This document shows, piece by piece, positions 51,460 through 61,281 of a stretch of DNA of 64,000 nucleotides. Origin of the DNA: Pedosphaera sp. (GTDB lineage: Bacteria; Verrucomicrobiota; Verrucomicrobiia; Limisphaerales; JADLHS01); assembly GCA_009695195.1 (NCBI GenBank), contig SIBJ01000001.1, positions 117,581 to 181,580 on the forward strand. Direction: 5' to 3'. A model generated the notes under the pieces. It worked only from the letters and a program-made list of their open reading frames with translations. It did not search any database and was not told the origin of the DNA. Numbering within the stretch: position 1 is the stretch's first letter; each line of letters begins with the position of its first letter. A program made the translations under genes and the position numbers.

Positions 51460-52668
51460 TCAATACACCGGCTCGCTACCATCCAGCATCTTCACCTTGT
51501 TGTGGACGAAGTATTCCTTCGTCAGCGCCTTCATCATCTTCGGCAGTTGATCGTAGAGCCGCTTCAACTTGCGCGGCTTGCGCTTCGCGAGCGCGTAGTG
51601 CGTGAGCAGCGGCATCGCGATGGTCGTGTCCGTGTAGCAAACGACGGCGTCGGGGAGTTTGGTGGGATCGACCTTGCCCCAGCTCACGGCTTCGCCGGGT
51701 GTTGCGCCGGAGAGACCGCCGGTGTCGGGCCGCGCGTCGGTGACCTGGATGAAAAAGTCCTGGCCGACTTCTTTCATGCGCAGCACCTCCTGAATCTGCG
51801 GCTCGGTCTGGAGCGTGAAATTCTTCGGACTGCCGCCGCCCCAGAGGACGACGCCGCTGCGACCGCCGTTGCGTTTGGCCGCGAGGACGATGGCAGTGGA
51901 TTCGTTGACGTCAATGGATGGGTTCACGCGGAGCTTGCTGCCGCGCAGTTCCACGCCCGCGACATTCATGCCGATGGTGGAGTCGCCGGGCGAACTGGTG
52001 AAGCACGGCACGCCCGCGCGATACGCGGCGGCCATCACGGACACGTCCTTGAGCTTGTTCTTGCGTTCCCATTCGGCGGCGTATTTGCCGATGAGATGAT
52101 GCAGTTCGGTCGTGCCCATTTCCTTCTGAAATTCCGGCAGGCAAAACATTTCGCGCAACAATTCATCCGTGGCCATCAAGCCGTCGGAATAGGGGATCAC
52201 CACGTCGTAAATGCGGACGAGGTCGTTGTCGCGCAGGTCGGTGTCGTCGAATTTGAAACTGCCGGAGTGGACCGGGTAGTTCAGCGCGAAGTGCAGGTCA
52301 TGATAAAGATTCGCGCCGGTGGAAACGATCCAGTCCACGAAGCCGGCCTTGATGAGCGGGATGATGCTGGAGCAACCGAGGCCGGCTGGCGTGAGCGCGC
52401 CGGAGATGCTCATGCCGATGGTCACGTCGGCGTCCAACATGCGGTCGGTGTAAAGCTGACAGGCTTCCTTGAGCCGCGCGGAGTTGTAGGCGAGGAAGCA
52501 CTCGTCAATGATGTAGGTAAGTTTTTCCTTGCCGGTGAGGTTCTTGGGCTGGATGCGCTTGCCCGCCATGTATTTCTTTTTGTGCGGGCAGTTCTTCTCC
52601 TTCATCCATTCGGGCATGTCGGCAACGGCTTCGCGGTTGTGAATTTTGTGTCGTTCGGTTCTGGCCAT
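51460..52668 (-). CDS. Deoxyhypusine synthase-like protein
   Basis: 402 aa, similar in size to eukaryotic deoxyhypusine synthase. NAD-binding motifs GMSISGALTPAGLG and STGANLYHDLHFAL; the catalytic Lys332 in ATPGEAVSWGKVDP (Lys329 in human DHS). Bacteria lack eIF5A, so these homologues are believed to make spermidine-type polyamines. It lies near a PLP decarboxylase and agmatine deiminase. Confidence 0.88.
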   Translation of the reverse strand: MARTERHKIHNREAVADMPEWMKEKNCPHKKKYMAGKRIQPKNLTGKEKLTYIIDECFLAYNSARLKEACQLYTDRMLDADVTIGMSISGALTPAGLGCSSIIPLIKAGFVDWIVSTGANLYHDLHFALNYPVHSGSFKFDDTDLRDNDLVRIYDVVIPYSDGLMATDELLREMFCLPEFQKEMGTTELHHLIGKYAAEWERKNKLKDVSVMAAAYRAGVPCFTSSPGDSTIGMNVAGVELRGSKLRVNPSIDVNESTAIVLAAKRNGGRSGVVLWGGGSPKNFTLQTEPQIQEVLRMKEVGQDFFIQVTDARPDTGGLSGATPGEAVSWGKVDPTKLPDAVVCYTDTTIAMPLLTHYALAKRKPRKLKRLYDQLPKMMKALTKEYFVHNKVKMLDGSEPVY

Positions 52669-52829
52669 AATGTTTTATCGGTTGAAAATTTAGCGGCGCA
52701 CACGATACGCGGCGCGACGCAGAAGCCAATAAATTATTTTAACCACGGATGGACACGGATAAACACGGATTCAAATTACCGCGAAGGAACACACAGACCG
52801 CAAAGAATTGAACCGCTGATGAATTCAAA

Positions 52830-53180
52830 TCACTTCTTCGTCAGCACAACAAATTTCATCCCGCGCTGCTTGCACCAAATACGGGCGCGCTCATGCTTTC
52901 GCACGGTATCCGGACTGTCGAGGAATTGCCCGCCCTTCATCTCGTGCAGTTCAATCATGTTATCAATTTTCTGGATGAGAAAGTCTGGGCGATAGCCGCG
53001 CTTGTTGCCGGCCTCGGTGATGTATTCGATGACGATGCCGTGCTGCTTAGTCCACTTGGCGACGGTTTTGTCGCGCTCCAGCATCGTCATGTATTGCTTC
53101 TCCCAACCCGAATCATAACGCTCGACCGAGTAGGCCGATTTCTTAGGATTCTCAAAGTCGCCATGTTCACTTGCTGGCAT
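52830..53180 (-). CDS. Small PD-(D/E)XK nuclease, split-off type III restriction nuclease domain
   Basis: 116 aa. The segment YRPDFLIQKIDNMIELHEMKGG gives a PD...ExK active site. It resembles the C-terminal nuclease domain normally fused to type III Res proteins. Overlaps the helicase gene end by 14 bp, so it is translationally coupled. Start MPASEHGDFENPKKSAYSV. Alternatively a single frameshift split one ancestral res gene. Confidence 0.75.
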   Translation of the reverse strand: MPASEHGDFENPKKSAYSVERYDSGWEKQYMTMLERDKTVAKWTKQHGIVIEYITEAGNKRGYRPDFLIQKIDNMIELHEMKGGQFLDSPDTVRKHERARIWCKQRGMKFVVLTKK

Positions 53181-55275
53181 TGGACGACTCCTTTCGATAT
53201 TTGATGATGCTGTTCACCAGCCCTTGCCGCTGTTTGAAATTCCCAATCAATGTGTGCCGATGTCGGATTGCGTGAATCAGAAGTTCCGACGAGGCGCTGC
53301 CTGCCGTTGCGCCGCTGAGCAACTTTGCGCGGACGTGATCCATCAGCACGCCGTAAAAATAACCAAGCTCGTGACTGCCGATGCCTTCGTCTGCGAGCAA
53401 CGCGCTTGCGATGTCGCGCACCAAATTTTTTAGCACGTCAACAAGCTCCTCTTTGCTCAATGTGTTTTCAGCGGACTTGGGGCGTGCGTGCTGTGGCGGG
53501 TCAATGATTTGAGTGAAATCACTTTTGAACAAATCCTTGCCCTCGACGCCCTCGATCTCCACGCGGGAAATTTCCACGTCCGCTCCGTATTCAAAGGAGT
53601 CGAGCACAGCTTGCCAGTCTTCGTAATCCTTCAGGTCAACCACCAGATCGTCGAGGTCGCTCAAATCAATGCCTTCCTTTTCGCATTCGAGCGGTTCGGG
53701 AACTTGAATCAGCTTGTCCTCGTTCACAAGCAACTGCGGTTTGCGTTTTGGTGGCAAGTCATCTTCGATGCCAAACAAATCACCCTGGTCAATTCCGGTT
53801 TTGACTTTCGCGCCGACCATGTCCCAGAGCCACTGGTGATCAAGTTTCTCATGGTCAACAATCGCGCAAAATTCCTGGGCATCTTCGCCACGCTGGTTGA
53901 GCCGCAAACCGCGACCAACGACTTGCTGCCCATAAACTCGCGATGAAAATTTCCGCAGCAAAAGAATCGCCGACACCGGCGGCACGTCCCAGCCTTCGCG
54001 CAGCATCAGCACGCTCACGACCGCCCGAACCTTTGAACCTTCTTCAATCAGGCGTTTGGCTTTGCTCAAGTCGCCGAGTTTCCGCTCCAAACTCCGCTGC
54101 GATTCTTCAAGTGCCTTGCCGCGCTTGCCGATGATACCCGCCATGATTCGCTCTTCGTCGGATGATTCCTCGGTGACAAGCAGCGAATTGATTCCAAAAC
54201 CGCCCGATTCTTTTTTCTCTTTCAGCATTTCATGCGCGGCACGCGCGTCCTTGATGCAAATCGCCACGACAAAAAGAATCGGCTGGTAACTTCCGCCCGC
54301 CAGCGATTCCGAGCGCCGCTCCTGTTCCGTGAGGCGTTCCAACGCAATCGCAATCTGTTTGTGCATCGGGTCGGCGTCAGTCACCCACTGCGTTGCGCTC
54401 AATCCCTTTTCAATCTTGTCAAACTCCTCGTCCATCTCATCCACCGTGCGCCGCTCGCCCGTTTCGGGATTTGTGTAGGTGAGTTGCACCGACGAAAGTT
54501 TCGGCTGATAAACCACCACGCTCTTGATGATGGGCGGCACTTGCGATTGTGCGTCGTAAATGCCGAACTCATAAATCATCTGTGCGTCCGGCGTCTGGCC
54601 GTCGGCGCGGTCGGGCGTGGCCGTGGTGTCGAGCCGGAACTTGCAACGCTTCGAAAGCGTGTAAAGCACGTTGTCGTATTCCGCTGCGGGCGTGTTGTGT
54701 GCCTCGTCGTTGAACACCGCCAACTCGCTCACATAATTCATGATTACCGCCAGGTTTCGCTGGCCGGTGATGTGCGTCTGGTAAAGCTGCTGGATGTTTC
54801 CCAGCACAACGCCGTTGTCGAGGATGCCTTGCGGCGCTGCGCCGCGTTCGAGGACGTGCAATCCAAGTTCGTTCGTGTAATGCTCCGCGCCCGCCGGAAA
54901 AAAACCAAACGTGCGGAACACCTTCGCCTCCGCAAAATCATCTTCGAGCCGGTCGCGCACAATGGTGTTCGGGCAAAGCAGCAGAAACTTGTTCACGCCA
55001 TGCGCGTATTTCAGCCACGCCACTACCGCGCCAATGATGCTCGTCTTGCCGCCGCCGGTGACGATGTTCAGCAACGCCTCTTTGATGTGCAGCAATTCAA
55101 AGGAATAAATCGCCCGCTGCACCGCCTCCATCTGATGCGGCCAAAGAACGCGCTTGCCTTCCTTCGGCTCGCGCAAATGTTCGAGGAAATCCCGCGAGAG
55201 CGGATTGATGTCCGGGAAGTCGGCTTCGACCCATTCGCGAAAGTCGCGCTCATATTTGAGGAATGCGTTGAACAT
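53167..55275 (-). CDS. Type III restriction-modification helicase subunit (Res-like)
   Basis: 702 aa. SF2 helicase: Walker A VTGGGKTSIIGAV, DEAH-like FNDEAHNTPAAE, TTATPDRADG, and the C-terminal motif VVGRGLRLNQRG (motif VI). It lacks the usual C-terminal nuclease, supplied by the next gene. Works with the Mod methylase, translocating on DNA. Begins 1 bp after the mod gene's stop. Confidence 0.9.
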   Translation of the reverse strand: MFNAFLKYERDFREWVEADFPDINPLSRDFLEHLREPKEGKRVLWPHQMEAVQRAIYSFELLHIKEALLNIVTGGGKTSIIGAVVAWLKYAHGVNKFLLLCPNTIVRDRLEDDFAEAKVFRTFGFFPAGAEHYTNELGLHVLERGAAPQGILDNGVVLGNIQQLYQTHITGQRNLAVIMNYVSELAVFNDEAHNTPAAEYDNVLYTLSKRCKFRLDTTATPDRADGQTPDAQMIYEFGIYDAQSQVPPIIKSVVVYQPKLSSVQLTYTNPETGERRTVDEMDEEFDKIEKGLSATQWVTDADPMHKQIAIALERLTEQERRSESLAGGSYQPILFVVAICIKDARAAHEMLKEKKESGGFGINSLLVTEESSDEERIMAGIIGKRGKALEESQRSLERKLGDLSKAKRLIEEGSKVRAVVSVLMLREGWDVPPVSAILLLRKFSSRVYGQQVVGRGLRLNQRGEDAQEFCAIVDHEKLDHQWLWDMVGAKVKTGIDQGDLFGIEDDLPPKRKPQLLVNEDKLIQVPEPLECEKEGIDLSDLDDLVVDLKDYEDWQAVLDSFEYGADVEISRVEIEGVEGKDLFKSDFTQIIDPPQHARPKSAENTLSKEELVDVLKNLVRDIASALLADEGIGSHELGYFYGVLMDHVRAKLLSGATAGSASSELLIHAIRHRHTLIGNFKQRQGLVNSIIKYRKESSNASK

Positions 55276-55276
55276 T

Positions 55277-57121
55277 TTACTTCACGTCCAGTTCGCCAAC
55301 CCAAGTCCGCTCGCCGCCCTGATTATCCTGCACCGAGCAGGCGATTTGCTTTTTGCCGGTTGAATCAAATTCGTATTCCACCGCCGTCTCGCGGTTGAAA
55401 CTGTAACCGCGCGTCGAGGTGAACCGTTGCCGGTAGTCGAAATCCCATTGCACGTTGGCGAGCTTGCCGTCGGGGTTCAGGCTCACCGATTCGCTGACAT
55501 CGAACCGATACTTCCTCGCGCCGATGCGCGTCATCTCCACGCGAACTTCCGGTGGCTGGATGAAACTCAAAAGCTCCGCGTAATCCTTGTGCTTGTTCGT
55601 GATGTGCTCGCGGAATTCCTTGTCTTCCAGCCGCACGAGATTGAGCCGGACGAAATCAATCCGCTTGTTCTCTCTCGCCTTGAGGATTTCGGCGGCGCGG
55701 CGCGCTTCGATGTCGAAATTCCAGCCGAGCATCACGCCAAACTCCGTGCGCTTCTCCTCGAAAATCGCCTGCGCGAATTTTCTCACGTCCTCCTTGCCGA
55801 TTTGCGATTTGCGCGACGGCTCGCCGACGAAAAGCGGGACGCCAGTGCGAAGGCCGTGGATGTTTGCCGCCGCGCTTTCCGTCCGTCCGCCGTAAGCCTC
55901 GATGACAAATTTTCGGAAATCATTGGCGGCCAGTTTTTCCAGCCGCGGCGATTCATAGACGCCCCAATGCTCAACGGTAAAATCAGGCGCGGCGAGGATA
56001 GTCGCATTTTCTTCGACTACGCGCGTGATGCGATCTGCCGTTATTGCTGTGGCGATGCGCGACTGGTCACAGGCGATCCATCGCCGATTCAATCGCTGCG
56101 CTACGGCTGGCGTTGTCCCGCCGCCACCGAAGAAGTCTGCGACAACATCATTTTCATTGGAAGAGCCTTTGATAATGCGTTCCAACAATGCTTCGGGTTT
56201 TTGCGTGGGATACCCAATTCGCTCCTTTGCCATTCCGTTAATTGTCGCAACATACCAAACATCCGTGGGCAAGGCTTGTTCACTGCTTCCGCGCTTGTTG
56301 TGATCTCGAATCAGTGCTCCGCTGTATTCCAATCGTTTTAGCGTGCCTTCGGTAAGCTTTCTGTCCTCAAGGACTTCATTGGCGTTGAACGTGAATTTTG
56401 GAGTTTTTGTGTAGAACAAAATATCATCATGCTTCCGATTCCACCGCTTGTCGGTTCTGACGCCCCATGAATAGTTCCAAATGATGTGGGCTTTGAAGCC
56501 AGCGTCGTTTCCATCAGAACCTCCGCTGCCGAAAATCTTATCCATCTCGACTTTCACATAATGGCAGGCGTGCCAATCAAGGTGGACGTAGATTGAGCCG
56601 GTGTCTTTTAGAAGCCGCTTCATCTCAAAGAGCCGCGTGTTGAGCCAGACGAGATAGCCCGGCATCCCGCCTTCCCAGATGTCGGAGAACGACCGCACTT
56701 CGTTCTTGTCGCCAAAAATCACGTTGTAATTGCGCCCGGAGAAAAACGGCGGGTCAACGTAGATGAGGTCAATGGACTTGCTCGGCAGTTGCCGCATGAC
56801 GTGCAGGTTGTCGCCGAAAAAAAGCCGGTTCGCGCCCGTGGGAAACAACGGTGTCGGCTCGAATTTTTTGCCGTGCCCGAAACTCTCGCGCTTCACTTCC
56901 TGAAACGGCAGGTAGATGCGCGGGTAGGCGTGCTCGAATTTCGTGACCTTCGTTTCGCGGCGCTTGGTCTCGATCTCGTAGCCGAGCGGCGCTTCATCCA
57001 GCGGCAGCGCGCCAAACCGCGCCGGCAGCTTGTAGAAGTCGGATTGATCCGGGATTTCGATTTCGGCCGGCGGTGGCTGCGCCTCCACCGCCGTCTTGCC
57101 CGTGGATTTAAGAATAGACAT
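55277..57121 (-). CDS. Type III restriction-modification methyltransferase (Mod-like, beta class)
   Basis: 614 aa. Motif [15 protein letters not shown] precedes motif [17 protein letters not shown], the order of beta-class N6-adenine/N4-cytosine methylases. [19 protein letters not shown] matches the family. Target recognition region in the middle. Recognition site cannot be read from sequence. First gene of the island; structured leader upstream. Confidence 0.92.
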   Translation of the reverse strand: MSILKSTGKTAVEAQPPPAEIEIPDQSDFYKLPARFGALPLDEAPLGYEIETKRRETKVTKFEHAYPRIYLPFQEVKRESFGHGKKFEPTPLFPTGANRLFFGDNLHVMRQLPSKSIDLIYVDPPFFSGRNYNVIFGDKNEVRSFSDIWEGGMPGYLVWLNTRLFEMKRLLKDTGSIYVHLDWHACHYVKVEMDKIFGSGGSDGNDAGFKAHIIWNYSWGVRTDKRWNRKHDDILFYTKTPKFTFNANEVLEDRKLTEGTLKRLEYSGALIRDHNKRGSSEQALPTDVWYVATINGMAKERIGYPTQKPEALLERIIKGSSNENDVVADFFGGGGTTPAVAQRLNRRWIACDQSRIATAITADRITRVVEENATILAAPDFTVEHWGVYESPRLEKLAANDFRKFVIEAYGGRTESAAANIHGLRTGVPLFVGEPSRKSQIGKEDVRKFAQAIFEEKRTEFGVMLGWNFDIEARRAAEILKARENKRIDFVRLNLVRLEDKEFREHITNKHKDYAELLSFIQPPEVRVEMTRIGARKYRFDVSESVSLNPDGKLANVQWDFDYRQRFTSTRGYSFNRETAVEYEFDSTGKKQIACSVQDNQGGERTWVGELDVK

Positions 57122-57651
57122 GGCTGTTCGCTCGCGCGCGAATCAGCCTGCTGTGGTGGTGACTGTCCTCTGTGAGAACTCCGGTGCCTGAAAGAAAAAT
57201 GGGACGCACTTACTTGCGTCCCACATCAGGCACCTCGGAGGGCCCACAGGAGAACGCTTTCAGCGCGCCCCGGTTGGGGCGCGCTTCAAACGCTGTCTCC
57301 TGCACGAAATTTCCGAGGTTTCGATGTGGACAGCAGCCGAAGCTGCGCAAAATGATTTAGTTAAATTGGTTTTCTGGTCGTTTTGTTTTTTATCCGACGC
57401 GGCGAGATTACGGCGGCGGGCGGCGAATGGAAAGAGGGAGTTTGGAAGTTGTAGTTCCGCCCCGCCATTCGCGGGACGCCCCCGGACCAGCTGAAGCCGC
57501 AACTCCGAACGAATCCGTGTTCATTCGTGTCATCCGTGGTTAAAAATTCTCTGTGCGCTTTGCGTTCTTTTGCGGCGAATAGTTTCAGAGTGTTTGGTGC
57601 GTTTCGTGGTTTGCCAATTTGTGTCACCCGTTTATTCTGCGCGCCGCAGCT
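57122..57651. other. 530-bp region upstream of mod and aguA with strong RNA-like folds
   Basis: No gene seen. Two stacked hairpins: 57183-57191 pairs with 57226-57234, enclosing TGGGACGCA/TGCGTCCCA (57200-57208/57215-57223); then CAGGAGA/TCTCCTG (57247-57253/57296-57302) enclosing a perfect 10-bp AGCGCGCCCC/GGGGCGCGCT stem with a GGTT loop (57262-57285). CCTCGGA/TCCGAGG (57233-57239/57312-57318) closes the second. The rest is GC-rich filler and the right island arm (57508-57545), then CTTTGCGTTC-type words. Confidence 0.6.
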
Positions 57652-58761
57652 ATGGCGAATTTGAAACCCACAGACGGAGAAACCCCCGCCGCGCTCGGCT
57701 ACGCGATGCCGGCGGAATGGGAAAAACACGCGGCCACCTGGCTCGGCTGGCCGCACAATGAATCCGACTGGCCGGACAAGCTGGACACGATCCGCTGGGT
57801 GTACGCCGAGATGGTGCGGAAAATTTCCGCGGGCGAAATGGTGCGGCTGCTCGTGCGCAACCGCGCGGAGGCGAAGTTCGCGGGCAGCTATCTCAAGCGG
57901 GCGAATTGTGATTTGAAGAAAGTTCAGTTCGTCGTGCATCCGACCAATCGCGGGTGGACGCGGGATAGCGGGCCGATTCATGTCGTGCGGAAACATCCAA
58001 CATCCAACATCCAACATCCAACATCGAATGAGGAAACCGCCATCGTGCATTTCCATTTCAATGCCTGGGCGAAGTACAAAAACTGGCAGCTCGATACGAA
58101 AGTGCCGGAGACGGCGGCGAAGGTGTTGAAGCGGCGGCTGTTCGACGCGCAGTTCAACGAAAAAAAAATCGTCATTGAAGGCGGCGGCATCGAGGTGAAC
58201 GGGCGCGGGACGTTGCTGACGACGGAGCAATGTTATTTGCACCCGAAAATCCAGGTGCGAAATCCCGGCATGACGAGGGCGCAATACGACGGGCAATTCA
58301 AAAAATATCTCGGCGTGACGAACGTGCTCTGGCTCGCGGCCGGCCCGGTGGGCGACGACACGCACGGGCACATTGACGACATCTGTCGGTTCGTGAACCC
58401 AACGACGCTCGTGCTCATCAAGGAAACGAACCGGCGCGATGTCAACTTCCCGCCGCTCGCGGAGAATTGGGAGCGTGTGCAGGATTTCCGGCTGGAAGAC
58501 GGTTCCAAGCCCGAAGTCATCGCGCTGCCAATGCCCGCGCCGCTCCATCACAAGGACTGGCGCTTGCCCGCGAGCTACGCGAATTTTTACATCTGCAACG
58601 CGTGCGTGATGGTGCCGACGTTCAATGATCCAAACGACCGCGTCGCGCTCGGCATCCTGGGCGAGTTGTTCCGCGATCGTCCGGTGGTCGGCATCCACGC
58701 GGTGGATCTGGTGCTGGGATTTGGTTCCCTGCATTGTTTGACGCAACAGGAGCCGGCGTGA
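57652..58761 (+). CDS. aguA: Agmatine deiminase
   Basis: 369 aa. Guanidino-group-modifying fold: TWLGWPHNESDWPD, GWTRDSGPIHVV, GGGIEVNGRGTLLTTEQC, DDTHGHIDDICRFV, and catalytic Cys362 in SLHCLTQQEPA. Converts agmatine to N-carbamoylputrescine; the next enzyme AguB is not present. The start MANLKPTDGETPAA was preferred to an in-frame ATG 11 codons upstream. A repeat-coded insertion (HPTSNIQHPTSNEE) lies just after the GWTRDSGPI motif. Confidence 0.93.
   Translation: MANLKPTDGETPAALGYAMPAEWEKHAATWLGWPHNESDWPDKLDTIRWVYAEMVRKISAGEMVRLLVRNRAEAKFAGSYLKRANCDLKKVQFVVHPTNRGWTRDSGPIHVVRKHPTSNIQHPTSNEETAIVHFHFNAWAKYKNWQLDTKVPETAAKVLKRRLFDAQFNEKKIVIEGGGIEVNGRGTLLTTEQCYLHPKIQVRNPGMTRAQYDGQFKKYLGVTNVLWLAAGPVGDDTHGHIDDICRFVNPTTLVLIKETNRRDVNFPPLAENWERVQDFRLEDGSKPEVIALPMPAPLHHKDWRLPASYANFYICNACVMVPTFNDPNDRVALGILGELFRDRPVVGIHAVDLVLGFGSLHCLTQQEPA
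57993..58027. repeat. Heptamer array inside aguA
   Basis: ACATCCA four times plus ACATCGA. Five units of 7 bp in the coding frame; a one-unit change would cause a frameshift. Potential slippage switch. Confidence 0.9.
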
Positions 58762-58846
58762 GGGCGGAAAAGTTTTTCCGTCAGCGCGCTTGCTTTGCCG
58801 AAGCTCAGGGACTATTCCTTTTCTCACAACACCTGTTGCAGACACG

Positions 58847-59521
58847 ATGAGCGTCGCGAAAACGAAAATCAAAATTCTGTTGGTGGACGACCATCCGGTG
58901 GTGCGCAAGGGGCTTTGTTCCTGCCTGTCAAATTGCGAACACATCAAAGTCGTCGGCGAAGCCGGCGATGGCGCAGAAGCGATCCGGAAGGTGAAGGAGT
59001 TGGCGCCGGACATCGTGCTCCTGGACATCAACATGCCCGGCGTGGACGGTCTGGCGGTGACGGAAACCGTCCGCAAAGAATCGCCGCAAACCAAGGTGCT
59101 GGTACTTTCGATGCACAGCAATCGCGAGTACGTGTTGCGCATCGTGAAGGCGGGCGCGCGCGGCTACGTGCTCAAAGACGCACCGACCGATGAACTCATC
59201 AAGGCCATCGAAACCGTCCAGGCCGGCGATGCATTTTTCAGTCCCAGCGTTGCGCGCATCGCGCTTAATCAGTACGTCTCGGAATCCGACCACATGGACC
59301 CGTTGTCGCGGTTGAGCGACCGGGAGCGGGAGGTTTTGGTCCACATTGCCGAGGGGAAGAGCAATAAGGAAATCGCGACCTTGCTCGGCATCGGCGTGCG
59401 CACGATCGAGACCCATCGCGAGCGGGTGATGCGCAAGCTGGACATTCACAGCGTGGCCGGGCTGACCAAATTCACCATCGCGCACGGGTTGATCTCGCTC
59501 GACTCCGAATCCAACCGTTGA
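58847..59521 (+). CDS. NarL/FixJ-family response regulator
   Basis: 224 aa. Receiver domain with the acidic pair DDHPVVR and phospho-acceptor Asp60 in IVLLDINMPG; C-terminal LuxR-type helix-turn-helix SDREREVLVHIAEGKSNKEIA and VRTIETHRERVMRKL. The start MSVAKTKIKILLVDDH was chosen over an upstream ATG. No histidine kinase in the window. The TPR gene follows 53 bp later. Confidence 0.93.
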   Translation: MSVAKTKIKILLVDDHPVVRKGLCSCLSNCEHIKVVGEAGDGAEAIRKVKELAPDIVLLDINMPGVDGLAVTETVRKESPQTKVLVLSMHSNREYVLRIVKAGARGYVLKDAPTDELIKAIETVQAGDAFFSPSVARIALNQYVSESDHMDPLSRLSDREREVLVHIAEGKSNKEIATLLGIGVRTIETHRERVMRKLDIHSVAGLTKFTIAHGLISLDSESNR

Positions 59522-59574
59522 GCGCGTCGCGTCTCAATGGAAGGGTCGCCAGTTTTCCGCGGAAGTAACCTCCC

Positions 59575-61281
59575 ATGAAGTCTTCGCCCGAGGTACCCCA
59601 ATCCGCCAGCACCAGCGCCACCCGGCGATGGTTGATTGTGGCGCTGGCGTTGGTGGCCATTCTGACGGGCGGATACTTCTTCGCCCGCCCCGCTTATCGC
59701 GCCGTAAAAAAGTGGCGCTCGCAAAGGCTCGCGGCGCAGGCCGCGCAATTCTTGTCGCACGGTGATTGGAAGACGGCGCGCGCCAAGGCCCAGGCGGCGA
59801 TGCTGCTTGCGCCGGGCGAACCCACCGCCCTGCGCGCGATGGCGCAGGTGTTGACCCGCGGCACAAACCCGCCGCCCTGGCAATGGTGGCAACGCTTGGT
59901 GGAAACCGGCCAGGCCACCGTCGCGGACCGGCGGACGTTTGTGGAGCAGGCACTGCGAGCGGGCGCCACGGCTTCGGCGGTGAAGGAGTTGGACAAACTG
60001 TTGCAAGAAGCGCCGAGTCATCCGGTGAATTTATGGCTGGGTGCGCAGTTCTTTGCGATGGCCGGCGACCGGGAGCAGACGATGTACTACGCGGCGCGGG
60101 CGCACCTCAACGACCCGACGAACCAGCAGTATCAATTGTTCCTCGCGAGTCTGCGATTCGACTCGGCGCAACCCGAGCAACGCTTCGCAGCGCACTCGAA
60201 TGTGTGGGAGATCGCGACGGACAAAAGTGCGATGGGATTGGAGGCGTTGAGTTTTCTCGCCCAAAGGCGCGAGGTGACTTCCGAACAGCGGCAGCGACTC
60301 ATCGCGCTGCTGCGGGCGCACCCGGCGAAAACCACCGCCCACGAGTTGCTCGCGCTCGGCCTGCAACTCCTGGTGACGCCGGAACAACGGGGAGTTTTGC
60401 TGGACGACGCGGCGGCGCAGTTCAAAGCCAGCGACGCCGAAACGCGGCTCGCCTTCGCCGTCTGGCTTAACCAGAACAGCGAGTGCAATCGCACGCTCGA
60501 ACTCCTGCCGCTCGCGGAGGCGCTCAAGCGAAAGGATTTTTTTCTTTCACACGCGGACGCCCTGGCGGCGCTCGGACAATGGGACGCGCTGAAAAAGATT
60601 TTTGAAACCAAACAGACGCCGCTGGAGCAGCCCTACGCCGAAGCGTTCCGCGCCCGGTGCGAGAAGGAATTGCGGAACGGCGCGCTGGCGGATCTGCACT
60701 GGCGCCAGGCCGTCCGCACGGCGGAGCGGAACCCGGAACAATTGATGTGGCTCGCGTCGTACGCCGAGAAGTGCGCGGAGTTCGATACGGCGAAGCGGGC
60801 ATTGCGTTCGCTGATCGCGTGCGTCGAGAATCCGCGGCCCGCCTTCCAGCTTTTGGAGCGTGTGACGGAACGTGCCGGCCCGACGGCCGAGTTGCGCGAT
60901 CTGCTCGGCGAGATGGCGAATCGCTGGCCCGACGACGCGGCGTATCAAAATGATTTCGCGTACTTGAATGCGCTGCTGAACACCGGCGTGGCGGCCGCGG
61001 CCGAAACCGCCGGGAAGCTGGTGGGCCCGCGGCCCGAAAATCTGGCGCATCGCACCACCCTCGCGCTGGCCCATTATCGGCAGGGCGATTATCCCGGTGC
61101 CCTGAAAGCCTATGGCGGACGCGACTTCAACTGGCCCGGTGCGCTGGCGAACCAGCGCGCGGTTTACGCCGCCGTGCTCGCCGCCAACGACCGCGCGAGC
61201 GAAGCGCGCGAGCTGGCACGAAACATTCCGCGGGAGCAACTGCGCGCGGAAGAACTCGAGTTGATTCAAGGTTTGCGCTGA
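59575..61281 (+). CDS. Membrane-anchored TPR-like protein
   Basis: 568 aa. One N-terminal transmembrane helix (WLIVALALVAILTGGYFFA), then Ala/Leu-rich helical repeats such as GDWKTARAKAQAAMLLAPGEP, EFDTAKRALRSLI and YRQGDYPGALKAYG. Exposed to the periplasm. No catalytic motif. Co-directional with the response regulator, possibly one transcription unit. Confidence 0.75.
   Translation: MKSSPEVPQSASTSATRRWLIVALALVAILTGGYFFARPAYRAVKKWRSQRLAAQAAQFLSHGDWKTARAKAQAAMLLAPGEPTALRAMAQVLTRGTNPPPWQWWQRLVETGQATVADRRTFVEQALRAGATASAVKELDKLLQEAPSHPVNLWLGAQFFAMAGDREQTMYYAARAHLNDPTNQQYQLFLASLRFDSAQPEQRFAAHSNVWEIATDKSAMGLEALSFLAQRREVTSEQRQRLIALLRAHPAKTTAHELLALGLQLLVTPEQRGVLLDDAAAQFKASDAETRLAFAVWLNQNSECNRTLELLPLAEALKRKDFFLSHADALAALGQWDALKKIFETKQTPLEQPYAEAFRARCEKELRNGALADLHWRQAVRTAERNPEQLMWLASYAEKCAEFDTAKRALRSLIACVENPRPAFQLLERVTERAGPTAELRDLLGEMANRWPDDAAYQNDFAYLNALLNTGVAAAAETAGKLVGPRPENLAHRTTLALAHYRQGDYPGALKAYGGRDFNWPGALANQRAVYAAVLAANDRASEARELARNIPREQLRAEELELIQGLR

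Larger units (their letters stand above)
52735..57545. mobile_element. Restriction-modification island between facing 10-bp-period arms
   Basis: Left arm 52735-52774 (CCACGGATGG, ACACGGATAA, ACACGGATTC words) and right arm 57508-57545 (inverse) enclose exactly the three minus-strand genes of a type III-like restriction-modification system plus their upstream region. GC is lower than outside. No integrase or transposase. The island separates the DHS-like gene from aguA, which would otherwise be divergent neighbours. Confidence 0.65.
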
